Origin: a virus
Length of the DNA stretch: 32,080 nucleotides
Direction: 5' to 3' (one strand)
Virus record (IMG/VR): IMGVR_UViG_3300015199_000013
Location: 1-32,080 of that record
Part shown: positions 8,701 through 15,138 of the stretch, piece after piece
How positions within the stretch are numbered: the stretch's first letter is position 1
Layout: every line of letters starts with the position of its first letter
The notes under the pieces: model-generated
Told to the model about the DNA's origin: nothing
The model's input: the letters and a program-made list of their open reading frames with translations, nothing else
Database searches by the model: none
Made by a program: the position numbers and the translations under genes

Positions 8701-9078
8701 CAGGGCCTGCTTCGCGAACGCGAACATGCCCGACGACGCCTTCGACCAGGCAGCCCCTGACTCCTCAGCCGACCGGATGTTCTTGGCGGCGTAGCCCTGG
8801 TTGAGCCGGGCGAGCTGCCCGTTTGCCTCGGCGGCTTTGCGGGCGGCGATGATCTGCTCGTCGGAGCCCTTCACCGCGGCGTCCGCGGCCTGCTGGTAGG
8901 CGACGGCGAGCTTCTTGAGGTCTTCCCGCGACCGCACGCCGGCCTTGACCTGCGCGTCGGCGGCCAGTGTGGCGTCGCCGCCGAACTGCGCGAGCAGCTT
9001 CCCTGCGCGGCCGAGGGCCGCCTCGAGCTGGTACGCGTCGCCGAGGATCCGGACTTCGATGTTCCGGCCGGGCGCCAT
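5746..9078 (-). CDS. Tail tape measure protein with internal NlpC/P60 peptidase domain
   Basis: A 1110-residue protein, the longest in the window, overlapping the upstream gene by one base (TGATG). The N-terminal ~400 residues are helical and coiled-coil rich with a hydrophobic segment near 117-140, and a second hydrophobic region lies at about 440-495. Residues about 600-745 form an NlpC/P60 domain: Cys638 in SALDCSGF and His703 in PGHAGIVV are the expected catalytic pair, with the third polar position in the following YENSHDG strand. The C-terminal ~300 residues are again coiled coil, ending in a histidine-rich then beta segment. It sets tail length, and the peptidase probably opens peptidoglycan during entry. 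Confidence 0.93.
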   Translation of the reverse strand: MAPGRNIEVRILGDAYQLEAALGRAGKLLAQFGGDATLAADAQVKAGVRSREDLKKLAVAYQQAADAAVKGSDEQIIAARKAAEANGQLARLNQGYAAKNIRSAEESGAAWSKASSGMFAFAKQALFFGAGYLGFVGLKKSLDAVLAAQTSIGQRNQAIKNAHADLGDLLPILQRYEELGRKRGFTDDETRQAEAKLITAFGATKHSLGELVVAENLARTSKQDLGTATKGLILLQEGNTRAAKQYGLALPDLAKKVWEEKAAHDGLTISQEKGKVLYDELTQRIKGQADAFAHTPEGKLKEFQSELNKIEVTIGKDLLPTVTKYLTLVDDWLSKSSNQKRITDDVKTAIHDLSTGLHDAYDAGKQFLDAVDPIVHMLGGWKTVLEAIIGLKFASAVSGWISPIQKLIGSEAAAGATSGAGLSGASGLSGKLLGNLKGLAKMGALTLGLDMIIKSTGDKGAKGFLESLFGAGLVGFTFGGPEGALAAVGIDLVIHAYTDKMPNGGLETGITDGNPHHHVLGNAASSGLSGGPGKGSSRPIDIFYDDRKKAFFVGFNDGSTEPISAAQAAHDLHISVAQLYQAAGISAHGKGSGGGGGAAEGHRIVQAGKKYGGTGGGTYQLGGGHTSGQVKFGSALDCSGFIYQSLLRAGVKGFSYGSAASQFAALQRGAGGNWSATDVGVDGAKPGDLVYWDNLTREPQPGHAGIVVSGSGSGARVMAYENSHDGSGVQGIGIYPVRGVFRMTIVKGRPDSPYGPPTPSAGGSGGSSTSTPSKPKVPAAITGSNLISEGLRNLIANAANHATTAHGLVAVRWLKTELGDLEEARRQLEEKLKHSTGKQRAAIQAELRSVDGEIARVQKAVSSAVASWARSELSKIESKADSAFNKATQAHIQNVIAPQFFQGNDAHGNRRLTPAEAALQAMQQADQQKSLQDALTQAQAQLVADQAAGANAATLATDQQAVDAAQRQITEDELATKATAERAKADADYAKAVKKYEAERAQREKALNAALVKFTENLAKGAAVIGGLAKVLEHYGLPGNTVHLPGTGPKRVHVHHHHPKHPHATHSVHTGDSIGAAGKRPIHVVIELDGRKLASALVPRSDQVVRVKLS

Positions 9079-9631
9079 CAGCTTCCGCCCCCCGAGACAG
9101 CCGCGATCTGGACGGTGGTCTGCGCGACGAGCGAGTCATGCTCCCACGGCGTCAGCTGTCGCATCTGCCACGCCTGGATGTGGAAGTAGTGGGCCATTGC
9201 GGGGTGCCAGTCGTCGCGCGGGTTGCGCGCGTACAGCCGGTCGATCTCGTCTGCGGTTAGACCGCGCCCTTTGGCTTTCGCGGCCGCCGACTCGTCGCGG
9301 GCGCCGCGGCGTCGGCGGCGGCCGCTGGGGGGCTCTGCTCGCCCTCCGCGGGTTCGTCGGCGACCGGGGTGCCGATGAAGTCGACGATGAGGTCGTCGAG
9401 GGTTTCCTGTCCGAGCGTTTCCGGGTCGAAGTCGACTTCGGCGCGGAGGAGAGACACGACCGCGAACCCGAGCGCCGTCTTGGAGTCGACGCCCATGAGC
9501 TGGCTTATCGCCATCTGGCCGACGCTGACCCCGGTGACACGTTCCGCGAACGCGGCCTCGTCGTACGTCCATGTGCCCATCTCCGCGAGCGGCACGACGG
9601 TGCCCTTGTACGTGACGGTCATCTTCCTCAC
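9078..9631 (-). CDS. Tail assembly chaperone, frameshifted long form (GT-like)
   Basis: The second frame (stop at 9078) encodes AAKAKGRGLTADEIDRLYARNP and about 45 further residues, with the helical WHPAMAHYFHIQAWQMRQLTPWEH block seen in the downstream half of siphophage chaperone pairs. It has no convincing start of its own. It lies in the -1 frame relative to the upstream chaperone gene, which contains two in-frame slippery heptamers before its stop at 9257. Translation starting at GTG 9631 and slipping -1 would produce a fusion of about 184 residues. In lambda and many siphophages G and GT together load tail tube subunits on the tape measure, and the placement just before the tape measure gene agrees. 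Confidence 0.8.
9257..9631 (-). CDS. Tail assembly chaperone, short form (G-like)
   Basis: A 124-residue protein. I chose GTG 9631 (VRKMTVTYKG) because GAGGAG lies 6 bases upstream; the ORF extends further to 9709 but that part crosses a strong hairpin and is arginine-rich. The body (TWTYDEAAFAERVTGVSVGQMAISQLMG, then LVSLLRAEVDF-type helices and LDDLIVDFIG) is the usual alpha-helical chaperone domain, followed by an Ala/Pro/Arg-rich linker. It sits between the tail tube and tape measure genes. Most ribosomes should end here at TAA 9257-9259, with a minority slipping into the downstream frame. Confidence 0.82.
   Translation of the reverse strand: MRKMTVTYKGTVVPLAEMGTWTYDEAAFAERVTGVSVGQMAISQLMGVDSKTALGFAVVSLLRAEVDFDPETLGQETLDDLIVDFIGTPVADEPAEGEQSPPAAAADAAAPATSRRPRKPKGAV
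9266..9332 (-). promoter_or_regulatory. Programmed -1 frameshift region with two candidate slippery heptamers
   Basis: In the zero frame of the G-like gene two sequences fit X XXY YYZ: C CCC CCA (9332 down to 9326) and A AAG GGC (9272 down to 9266), the latter seven codons-bases before the TAA stop. A -1 slip at either places ribosomes into the same downstream frame. The stop-proximal heptamer is the better match to position in other phages, while the C-run is a perfect homopolymer slip. Which is used cannot be told from sequence. Confidence 0.65.
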
Positions 9632-9651
9632 GGGTGACTCCTCTGTCGGTT

Positions 9652-9705
9652 GATTCCGCCGGAATCGGCGGGAAGCGCGCGGAGGGAGGTCGCGCTTCCC
9701 GCCGA
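9652..9705 (-). repeat. Strong hairpin pair between tail tube and chaperone genes
   Basis: Positions 9665-9679 and 9691-9705 are exact 15-bp reverse complements with an 11-base loop. Immediately downstream on the minus strand 9652-9666 forms a second near-perfect palindrome (7-bp arms, one central base). There is no long U tract. The element could be a partial terminator or mRNA stabiliser that separates abundant tail tube message from the chaperone and tape measure message. Confidence 0.6.
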
Positions 9706-9757
9706 CCATGCGGCGGCGCCCGCCGGAGCGGGCAAGGTGACGTGCAGCCGCACCGGG

Positions 9758-10708
9758 TTAGATCGCGGCGTCGGTGGTGGTGTAGACGGCCGTGATCGGC
9801 TCGGCCGCGCCGTTGTCGAGGACGGTGAACGGCGTCGGCGCGTCGAGGATCCCCGACTTCGCGGTGACGGGCTTCGGCCCCTCGAGCCGGCACGCCGGCA
9901 TCGTGACGGCGAGCGACCCGGTCGTCCCTGTCCAGGTGAACACAATCGGGAGGATCGTGTTCGCCGTGAAGAGCCCATAGGTGGTCCAGTCTTCGAACTC
10001 GCCCTCGAGGCTGCCGGTGACGGGGCTGGGGCCCTGCCAGAGCGGCTCCTTCTTCAGCGTCGACGACCGCGTGAAGTAGCGGGAGAGGTTGAGGTTGCGG
10101 TCGATCTTGAAGCTCGCGCTTCTCGGGTTGAACGCGGCCCCGTTGACGGTGATCGCGAGCTGCCCGTCGTGGAGCAGTTCCTGCGCGGCCGGGTACGACG
10201 CGGTGGCGAGGGTCTGGTTCGTGACGTCCTGGTTCGCGTCGACGCCGAGCTGCAGCTGCGCGTACTGGTCGAGCGCCTGCGAGATGGTGCCGTCGGTGAT
10301 CTTGCAGCCGTAGAAGTCGTGCGGCTGCACGACGATCGGGACGACGGAGCCGGGCTTGCCGATCTGCGTCGTCAGCGACAGACCGACGCCGTCTCCGAGC
10401 GTGAACGTGTGAACGTACGGGCCGACGCCGGTGATGACGGGTGCCTTTCCGAACAGGTGCTTGAGGATCATGCTGAACCCGTTGAGGCCGAGATCGAGGG
10501 TGATCGGGCCGTTCGCGCCCTTGTTCACGGCGGACTGGTTCGCGGAGCGCTGCACCTTGTAGCCCTTGCGGAGGCCGGCGCTGGCGCGGAAGTTCTCCTG
10601 GCGGCTGATGCCTTCGGAGACGAACTCGAGGAACCGGGTCGGAGCGACCCTGGTCCCATACACGGTCTCCTCGGCGAAGCCCGCTTGATTATCCTGAATG
10701 GTTGCCAT
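9758..10708 (-). CDS. Major tail protein (tail tube subunit)
   Basis: A 316-residue protein, ATG 10708 overlapping the previous stop by one base (TAATG) with GGAG 10 bases upstream. The N-terminus (QAGFAEETVYGTRVAPTRF then LEFVSEGI) is the classic opening of the tail tube family in actinophages, where 'GxxxExTYGTxxxPxxxxE' is conserved. The rest is beta-rich with GFSMILKHLFG, FYGCKITDGTISQ and a C-terminal Ig-like portion (PVTAKSGILDAPTPFTVLDNG). It polymerises as hexameric rings around the tape measure. Expression should be high, and a strong hairpin follows. Confidence 0.9.
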   Translation of the reverse strand: MATIQDNQAGFAEETVYGTRVAPTRFLEFVSEGISRQENFRASAGLRKGYKVQRSANQSAVNKGANGPITLDLGLNGFSMILKHLFGKAPVITGVGPYVHTFTLGDGVGLSLTTQIGKPGSVVPIVVQPHDFYGCKITDGTISQALDQYAQLQLGVDANQDVTNQTLATASYPAAQELLHDGQLAITVNGAAFNPRSASFKIDRNLNLSRYFTRSSTLKKEPLWQGPSPVTGSLEGEFEDWTTYGLFTANTILPIVFTWTGTTGSLAVTMPACRLEGPKPVTAKSGILDAPTPFTVLDNGAAEPITAVYTTTDAAI

Positions 10709-10965
10709 TAGTCGTCAGCTCCGTCCGCCGCGGCGGGGTCGTCGGTCTTCTTCTGGGCGGCCGCGGTCTGTTTCGGCGTCGCCTTGATCCACTGCGGCTG
10801 GTGCGTGGGGTCGTCGTCTGTGCTGTCTTGGCCCTGTTCGAGCAGGCCTTGTGCGATGTCGTCGGGGAAGTCGACGGGGGCGCCGTTGCGTTCGGCGATG
10901 TAGTCGCCGTAGAGGTCGGTGGGAACATCGACGGCCTCGTGCGGCCCGATATAGATCAGTTGCAT
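10708..10965 (-). CDS. Small acidic protein next to the tail tube gene
   Basis: An 85-residue protein, ATG 10965 with GGGAG about 7 bases upstream. The first ~45 residues (MQLIYIGPHEAVDVP then GAPVDFPDDIAQGLLEQ) resemble the short conserved N-terminal piece found in small proteins beside tail genes in actinophages. The rest is a low-complexity acidic, glutamine/lysine tail. It may assist connector or tail assembly, but no function is established from sequence. Confidence 0.75.
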   Translation of the reverse strand: MQLIYIGPHEAVDVPTDLYGDYIAERNGAPVDFPDDIAQGLLEQGQDSTDDDPTHQPQWIKATPKQTAAAQKKTDDPAAADGADD

Positions 10966-11022
10966 GGTTCGGCTCCCTTTCTCGAGGAAGTCGGTCGTTG
11001 GTGGGACATGGGGAAGAAGGGG

Positions 11023-11553
11023 TTAGGCGAGTTCGAGGCCGCAGTCGGCGGCGAGGAGCTCGAGGGCGTGCTGGACGGCCGGGACGAGGCGGGATTCGCC
11101 TTGGACGGCTGCCGGCCAGAGGAACGCGCGCGGCCCGACGTGGCCTTCGCCGATCCCGTGCTGCGCGATGAGGCGCGTCCCGATGGTGGAGCGGTTACGG
11201 ATCCGGACGCCGGACGACCACTGGTTTCCGCGGGTCACGGATCCGCCGTACTCGTAGATGGCGGGGTAGTTGAACCCGCCGGGGTAGGCAGGGCTCGAGC
11301 GTTGGGCGGTGTCGGTGATGTAGGCGTAGCTCGACCGCCAGCCGGCCTGGATCCGGTCGATGAGTTCGCCGGAGTCGTACAGGCCTTTCTCGCGTGCGAT
11401 GTAGACCGCGAACGAGGCCGCCTGCTTCGCGACGTCGACGAGCCGCTCGCGCAGCTTCGTCTTGATGCCGGACTGGAACTGGTCGAGGCCGGCCATGACC
11501 GCGGCGAGGCCCTCGACGGCGATCTCGCCGGTGATCGGTGCGTTGTCGGTCAT
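11023..11553 (-). CDS. HK97 gp10-like head-tail / tail completion protein
   Basis: A 176-residue protein starting at ATG 11553 with a one-base overlap (TGATG) to the tail terminator gene. The helical start (VEGLAAVMAGLDQFQSGI then KTKLRERLVDVAKQAA) and the YDSGELIDRIQAGW, PAIYEYGGSVTRG and RAFLWPAAV segments are typical of the HK97 gp10 family, which completes the head-tail joint. The gene order connector, gp10-like, terminator, tail tube is preserved here with gp10 and terminator swapped, as transcription reads connector, terminator, then this gene. Confidence 0.8.
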   Translation of the reverse strand: MTDNAPITGEIAVEGLAAVMAGLDQFQSGIKTKLRERLVDVAKQAASFAVYIAREKGLYDSGELIDRIQAGWRSSYAYITDTAQRSSPAYPGGFNYPAIYEYGGSVTRGNQWSSGVRIRNRSTIGTRLIAQHGIGEGHVGPRAFLWPAAVQGESRLVPAVQHALELLAADCGLELA

Positions 11554-11990
11554 CAGATCCGCTGCTCGGCGTGAACGGTGACGGTGAGGAGCGCGCCGCG
11601 CGCTTCGTTGCCGGCGAGCTCGACCAGGTCGACGGGCCCTTCGATCTGCGCGACGCGGACGGTGCCGGTCACGGTCGGGTCGGTGCGGAGCTGCGCCTCG
11701 AGCTCGCCCATCAGCGTGAAGGCGCGTTCGGTCGCGGTCTTCTGGTCGGCCGGCTGGACGCCGGACACTTCGGTCTTGATGAGGACGGTGAGCGAGAAGT
11801 CCTCTTCGCGGCTGCGGCGGCCCATCTGCGCGAGCTGCTGGCTGCCGCTCACGTCGGCGAGCCAGATGTACTCCGGCTCGGGGAGCGGGCCGGGGTAGCC
11901 GTAGCTGACCTGGACGCCGGTCAGGCCGGCGCGCGCCTGCAGCTGCGTCAGCAGGGCCGCCTTGAACGCCGGGATCGTGGAGGTCGACAA
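11553..11990 (-). CDS. Tail terminator protein
   Basis: A 145-residue protein. I place the start at TTG 11990 because GGAG lies 9 bases upstream and the codon follows the upstream TAA by two bases; an in-frame GTG at 12005 lacks a Shine-Dalgarno and would add five residues. The sequence (IPAFKAALLTQLQARAGLTGVQVSYGYPGP, split here by glycines, then EYIWLADV and RREEDFSLTVLI-like strands) is the alpha/beta fold of siphophage terminators that cap the tail tube and join it to the head. The end (LVELAGNEARGALLTVTVHAEQRI) is typical. Confidence 0.8.
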   Translation of the reverse strand: MSTSTIPAFKAALLTQLQARAGLTGVQVSYGYPGPLPEPEYIWLADVSGSQQLAQMGRRSREEDFSLTVLIKTEVSGVQPADQKTATERAFTLMGELEAQLRTDPTVTGTVRVAQIEGPVDLVELAGNEARGALLTVTVHAEQRI

Positions 11991-11992
11991 AG

Positions 11993-12646
11993 TTAGGCGC
12001 TCCACCGCGCGTAACGCTTGATGCGGTTGAGGGCGACGCGGGGGATGTCCCACGTCGCGGGCAGGGACGGCTGCACGCCGGGGTCGCCGCCGTGGAGGCC
12101 GCCGAGGTCGTTTCCGGGGTTTTGGCGGAGCCAGCTGCGGACCATGAGCACGACGACGCCGCGGACGTCGTTGTCGACGGTGTCGGTCGTCCACAGGCCC
12201 CAGTTGCCGGTGACGCGCAGCTGCGCGTACCCGAACCGGATCTCGAAGTTGCTGGTGAGGACGAGGTAGCGGCTGAGCCGGATCCGCTGGTAGCTGCCCT
12301 GCGCCGCAACGAACGGCTCGAGCGAGTAGTCCACGTTCGCGGCTAGCGCGATCGGGCTGGTCTGCTCCGGGTGAAGAGCGACGCTCGTTGCCGAGCGGAG
12401 ATCCCAGGGCGCGAGGTCGACGACAACTGAGCCGTCGACCTGGCGCGCCTGAGGATTGACCTGTACGACCCTGCTTACGCCGTCCGTGTGCGGTGCGAGC
12501 TCGCGCTCGAGCCGTCCCATGAGGGCAACGCTCGCGTCCGTTATCAGCGCTTGGATGATCGCGTCGCGCGAGCCGGTGCCCATCGTCGCCTCCGTGGAGG
12601 CTTTGACGTCGGCGAGCGTGCAGAGGTCGCGAGGGTCAGCAGCCAT
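11993..12646 (-). CDS. Head-tail connector protein (adaptor)
   Basis: A 217-residue protein from ATG 12646 with a TAATG one-base overlap. The N-terminus (MAADPRDLCTLADVKASTE then DAIIQALITDASVALMGRLERE) is the helical opening of gp6/gp15-type adaptors, which begin 'LCTLADVKxxL...D..I..LI..AS..I...'. The middle contains beta strands and a second helical pair at VRGVVVLMVRSWLRQNPG. It binds beneath the portal and forms the exit ring. The C-terminal RIKRYARW is a common ending. Confidence 0.82.
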   Translation of the reverse strand: MAADPRDLCTLADVKASTEATMGTGSRDAIIQALITDASVALMGRLERELAPHTDGVSRVVQVNPQARQVDGSVVVDLAPWDLRSATSVALHPEQTSPIALAANVDYSLEPFVAAQGSYQRIRLSRYLVLTSNFEIRFGYAQLRVTGNWGLWTTDTVDNDVRGVVVLMVRSWLRQNPGNDLGGLHGGDPGVQPSLPATWDIPRVALNRIKRYARWSA

Positions 12647-13020
12647 TAGGTCTGCATGGCTCCTTCGCGGAGGATCGTGCAGCCGTAGACGCCGCCGGTC
12701 GTGGCGCCGGCGACGGTGACGACCGCGCGGAGATACCGCCTGCGGCCCTTGTAACCGACGAACTGGTTGGTCGCGGACACGAGCGCCACGAAGGCGCCTT
12801 CGAGGTCGCCGGCGACGACGTCAGTCCACGTCGCGTTGTCGTCGCATTCCTGCAACTTCGGCGTGTGTGTGCCGTCGGTGATGACGCCGACGCTGACCAG
12901 GCAGATCGCGCCGTTGTAGCCGGCCAGATCCGTCGAGGCGCCGTTCGCGGTCGCGGTGCGCGCCTGCGGGGCAAGCGACGCGGCCTGGGCCGCCTTCTTC
13001 TTCGGGTTTCCACCACTCAT
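12646..13020 (-). CDS. Conserved capsid-region protein, possible head decoration
   Basis: A 124-residue protein starting at ATG 13020, where AGGAGAG lies 8 bases upstream; the longer ATG at 13077 has no such signal. After a lysine/alanine start come beta strands with DLAGYNGAICLVSVG, ITDGTHTPKLQECDDN, TWTDVVAGDLEGAF and KGRRRYLRAVVTVAG. This text recurs beside capsid genes in many phages as a conserved protein usually left unnamed, with features of an externally exposed beta-sandwich. A role as a capsid decoration or stabilising protein is a reasonable inference from location. Confidence 0.75.
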   Translation of the reverse strand: MSGGNPKKKAAQAASLAPQARTATANGASTDLAGYNGAICLVSVGVITDGTHTPKLQECDDNATWTDVVAGDLEGAFVALVSATNQFVGYKGRRRYLRAVVTVAGATTGGVYGCTILREGAMQT

Positions 13021-13114
13021 GTGGTTCTCTCCTGCCGGCCTACGAGGCCGCGTGGACGCGTCAGTGCGCTCTTCCACGGCGGCCGCGGCCGCCGGCTGTT
13101 CTTCGTGGGTGTGT

Positions 13115-13154
13115 CGGGAGAAGCCGTCCGCTCGTCGCGGTTCGGCTTCTCCCG
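13115..13154 (-). repeat. 12-bp perfect inverted repeat downstream of the small gene after capsid
   Basis: Positions 13115-13126 and 13143-13154 are exact reverse complements with a 16-base loop, in the 145-base gap between two leftward genes. The same gap holds an 18-bp palindrome at 13077-13094. No U tract follows on the minus strand, so it is not a canonical intrinsic terminator. It may attenuate transcription or protect 3' ends of capsid messages. Confidence 0.55.
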
Positions 13155-13165
13155 GTCTGGCTTGC

Positions 13166-13519
13166 TCACGCCTGGACGAGCTCCAGCAGCGCGGCCTTCT
13201 TCTCGGCGTTCGTGGTGACGTCGTCGGGGAACTCGAACCCGAGATCCGCGGCGATCGCGTCGAAGTCGGCGGCCTTCTTCGCCTTGCCGATCTTCTCTTC
13301 GACCGACAGCGGACCGTCGACGTCGTCGTCGCCGTCGACGTAGGCGTTGACAGCCGCGATCTCGGCGTTGACCTGCTTGATGCGGTTCTCGTACCGCTGA
13401 ACGCCGATCTCGTCTCCGGTCGTCTTGCAGGTCTCGATCTTCGCCTTGTAGCCGGCCTTCTCGTCCGCGAGCGCGGCGAGGTAGGTGGCGACCTGATCGG
13501 TGTTTCCGTAGTTGCTCAT
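13166..13519 (-). CDS. Helical protein downstream of the major capsid gene
   Basis: A 117-residue protein, ATG 13519, with an AGAGAGA-type purine run upstream. It is largely helical and charged (YLAALADEKAGYKAKIETCK, then YENRIKQVNAEIAAVNAYVD), followed by an acidic linker and a lysine/alanine helix. In actinophages a small helical protein often lies just downstream of the capsid gene and is of unknown function. It is bracketed by strong hairpins on both sides (13115-13154 and 13550-13580), which suggests separate dosage control. No domain was recognised. Confidence 0.75.
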   Translation of the reverse strand: MSNYGNTDQVATYLAALADEKAGYKAKIETCKTTGDEIGVQRYENRIKQVNAEIAAVNAYVDGDDDVDGPLSVEEKIGKAKKAADFDAIAADLGFEFPDDVTTNAEKKAALLELVQA

Positions 13520-13549
13520 GTTCTCGGGGTCTCTCTTTCTCGATCCCTA

Positions 13550-13580
13550 CGCGGGCGCCCCGGCTTGCGAGGCGCCCGCG
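13550..13580 (-). repeat. 10-bp stem-loop just after the major capsid gene
   Basis: Positions 13550-13559 and 13571-13580 are exact reverse complements with an 11-base loop, 14 bases beyond the capsid stop codon at 13594. Downstream on the minus strand the sequence is purine-rich rather than a U run. It could be a partial terminator or an mRNA end protector giving more capsid message than downstream message. Confidence 0.55.
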
Positions 13581-13593
13581 GTCACGGGAGTGG

Positions 13594-15111
13594 TTAGAAG
13601 CTCGGCGTCACCAGGCCCGTGCCACCGATGGTGCAGGTGGACGCCGGGAAGCGGCCGAAGGTCGCGGCGACGTACGCGTAGACCTGGAACCGGATACCGA
13701 GGCTGCCGGAGAGGATCTCCTTCAGCACGCGGACGTTCTGGTCTCCTTCGAACAGGAGGTGGTCGTTCATGACGGTCGCGACCATGATGTCCTGGTTCGT
13801 GCCGCCGCCGAGGTTCGTCGGGATGTTGAGGTCGAGGAACCACGGCACCGCGAGGATGTTCGTGGCCGGCCCGTCCTGGTTGACGTTTCCGTCTTGGATC
13901 CCGAGCGCGTTGTTCGGCCCGTTCGACGCCGGCACGAAGAACGGCCGGTTGTTCGCGTCGAGCTGAGATGCGGCCCACAGCCACCGCTGGCTGTGCGACC
14001 AGAACGCGTCCGGCATCTTCTTACGCGCGTTCGAGACGGTGTTGAGTGCTCCGGCCCACTTCGGCCAGATCTCCGGGATCGTCGGCGTCGCGTCGGTGTA
14101 GGTCACGGCACCGATCGAGCCGGTGTTGAGGATCCCGAGCAGCTGCCCGGCCGCTCCGGAGCCGTTCCACAGCTGCGTGTCGAGCTGCAGCGCGTAGTCG
14201 GCGAGGAGGTCGGCGAACATGATCTCGTCGAACGCGATCGGCGACTGGTCGAGCAGCTGCATCGAGCTGTCGATCTGGCCGGCGATCGTGCGCACGGGCG
14301 CCGATACCGTCGCCGTCGTCGGATCCTGTGCGGCGACGTTCTGGTTGTCACCCGTCTGGACGCCCGTCAGACCTCCGAGCGTGATGCGGGGGACATTGAT
14401 GTTGTCCGTGCCGGGCGGGAGCGGGATGTTGCGGAGTCGGTCCGCGAACGGCCGCCCTGCGCGCGCGTACGCGGCATATTCGTCGAGAAGCCAGATCGGC
14501 GGAACGAATTCGCCGCCGCTGCCGTCGACGCGGTTGATGGCGCGACGCTCTACGCCGCGCTTCTCGGCGAGGTTGATGCCCGAGCGCTGAAGTGCGCGAG
14601 CGACGTCAGGCGACGTGCGCTCGAGCTCCTCGACGAGGTTCTCAAGCTCGCGGTTGAAGCTGCGCTCGCGTACGTCGCGGCGTTCCTTCAGCTCGATGTC
14701 GGACTCGCGGCGGTGCGCCTCGAGCCGGGAGCGTGCGCCTGCGAGATCCTGGCCCTTGCCGAACTCGTGCCGGGCGAGGTCGAGCAGGAACGACCGCTTG
14801 CCGTCCGGGCCGCCGTGCCGCTCGTACGTGAGGGGCTCGCGGGTGACCTGGATCGGTGCTGGAGCGACGTCCTCGTTGCGGGCGCGGAAGATCCGCTCCT
14901 CCTGCTTGAGAACGTCCTTCGCCTCAGCGACGCGCACGTCGGCCTCGTCGAAAGCGCGCTCGAGCTCGGCGAGCTGCTCGTCGGTCGTGTCGGCCTTCTC
15001 GCGGGCCTCGGCGAATGCCGTGGCAGCGGTCTTGCGCTGCTCGCGTGCCTCGTCGTGCGCGGCGCGGGCAGCCTTCAACTTCGGAGTCTCCTCCGTCAGC
15101 ATGATGCTCAT
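13594..15111 (-). CDS. Major capsid protein, HK97 fold
   Basis: A 505-residue protein, ATG 15111 with AGGAG 9 bases upstream. Residues 1-80 form a charged coiled coil (KLKAARAAHDEAREQRKTAA, then LAELERAFDEADVRVAEA), the delta/scaffolding domain normally removed by the prohead protease, and a second charged helical stretch runs to about 185. The capsid body follows: GGEFVPPIWLLDEYAAYARAG, FADRLRNIPLPPGTDNINVPR, QVDxSxQLLDQSP-like QIDSSMQLLDQSP, and the C-terminal LFEGDQNVRVLKEILSGS then RFQVYAYVAATFGRFP. These are hallmark HK97 capsid motifs. It forms the icosahedral shell. Confidence 0.95.
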   Translation of the reverse strand: MSIMLTEETPKLKAARAAHDEAREQRKTAATAFAEAREKADTTDEQLAELERAFDEADVRVAEAKDVLKQEERIFRARNEDVAPAPIQVTREPLTYERHGGPDGKRSFLLDLARHEFGKGQDLAGARSRLEAHRRESDIELKERRDVRERSFNRELENLVEELERTSPDVARALQRSGINLAEKRGVERRAINRVDGSGGEFVPPIWLLDEYAAYARAGRPFADRLRNIPLPPGTDNINVPRITLGGLTGVQTGDNQNVAAQDPTTATVSAPVRTIAGQIDSSMQLLDQSPIAFDEIMFADLLADYALQLDTQLWNGSGAAGQLLGILNTGSIGAVTYTDATPTIPEIWPKWAGALNTVSNARKKMPDAFWSHSQRWLWAASQLDANNRPFFVPASNGPNNALGIQDGNVNQDGPATNILAVPWFLDLNIPTNLGGGTNQDIMVATVMNDHLLFEGDQNVRVLKEILSGSLGIRFQVYAYVAATFGRFPASTCTIGGTGLVTPSF

Positions 15112-15138
15112 TGCGTTGGTTCTCCTCTGACCGTGTGG

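Noticed and set aside
9632-9709. Upstream extension of the tail chaperone to ATG 9709
   Set aside because: This part is arginine-rich, crosses the 15-bp hairpin, and lacks a ribosome binding site, whereas GTG 9631 has GAGGAG.
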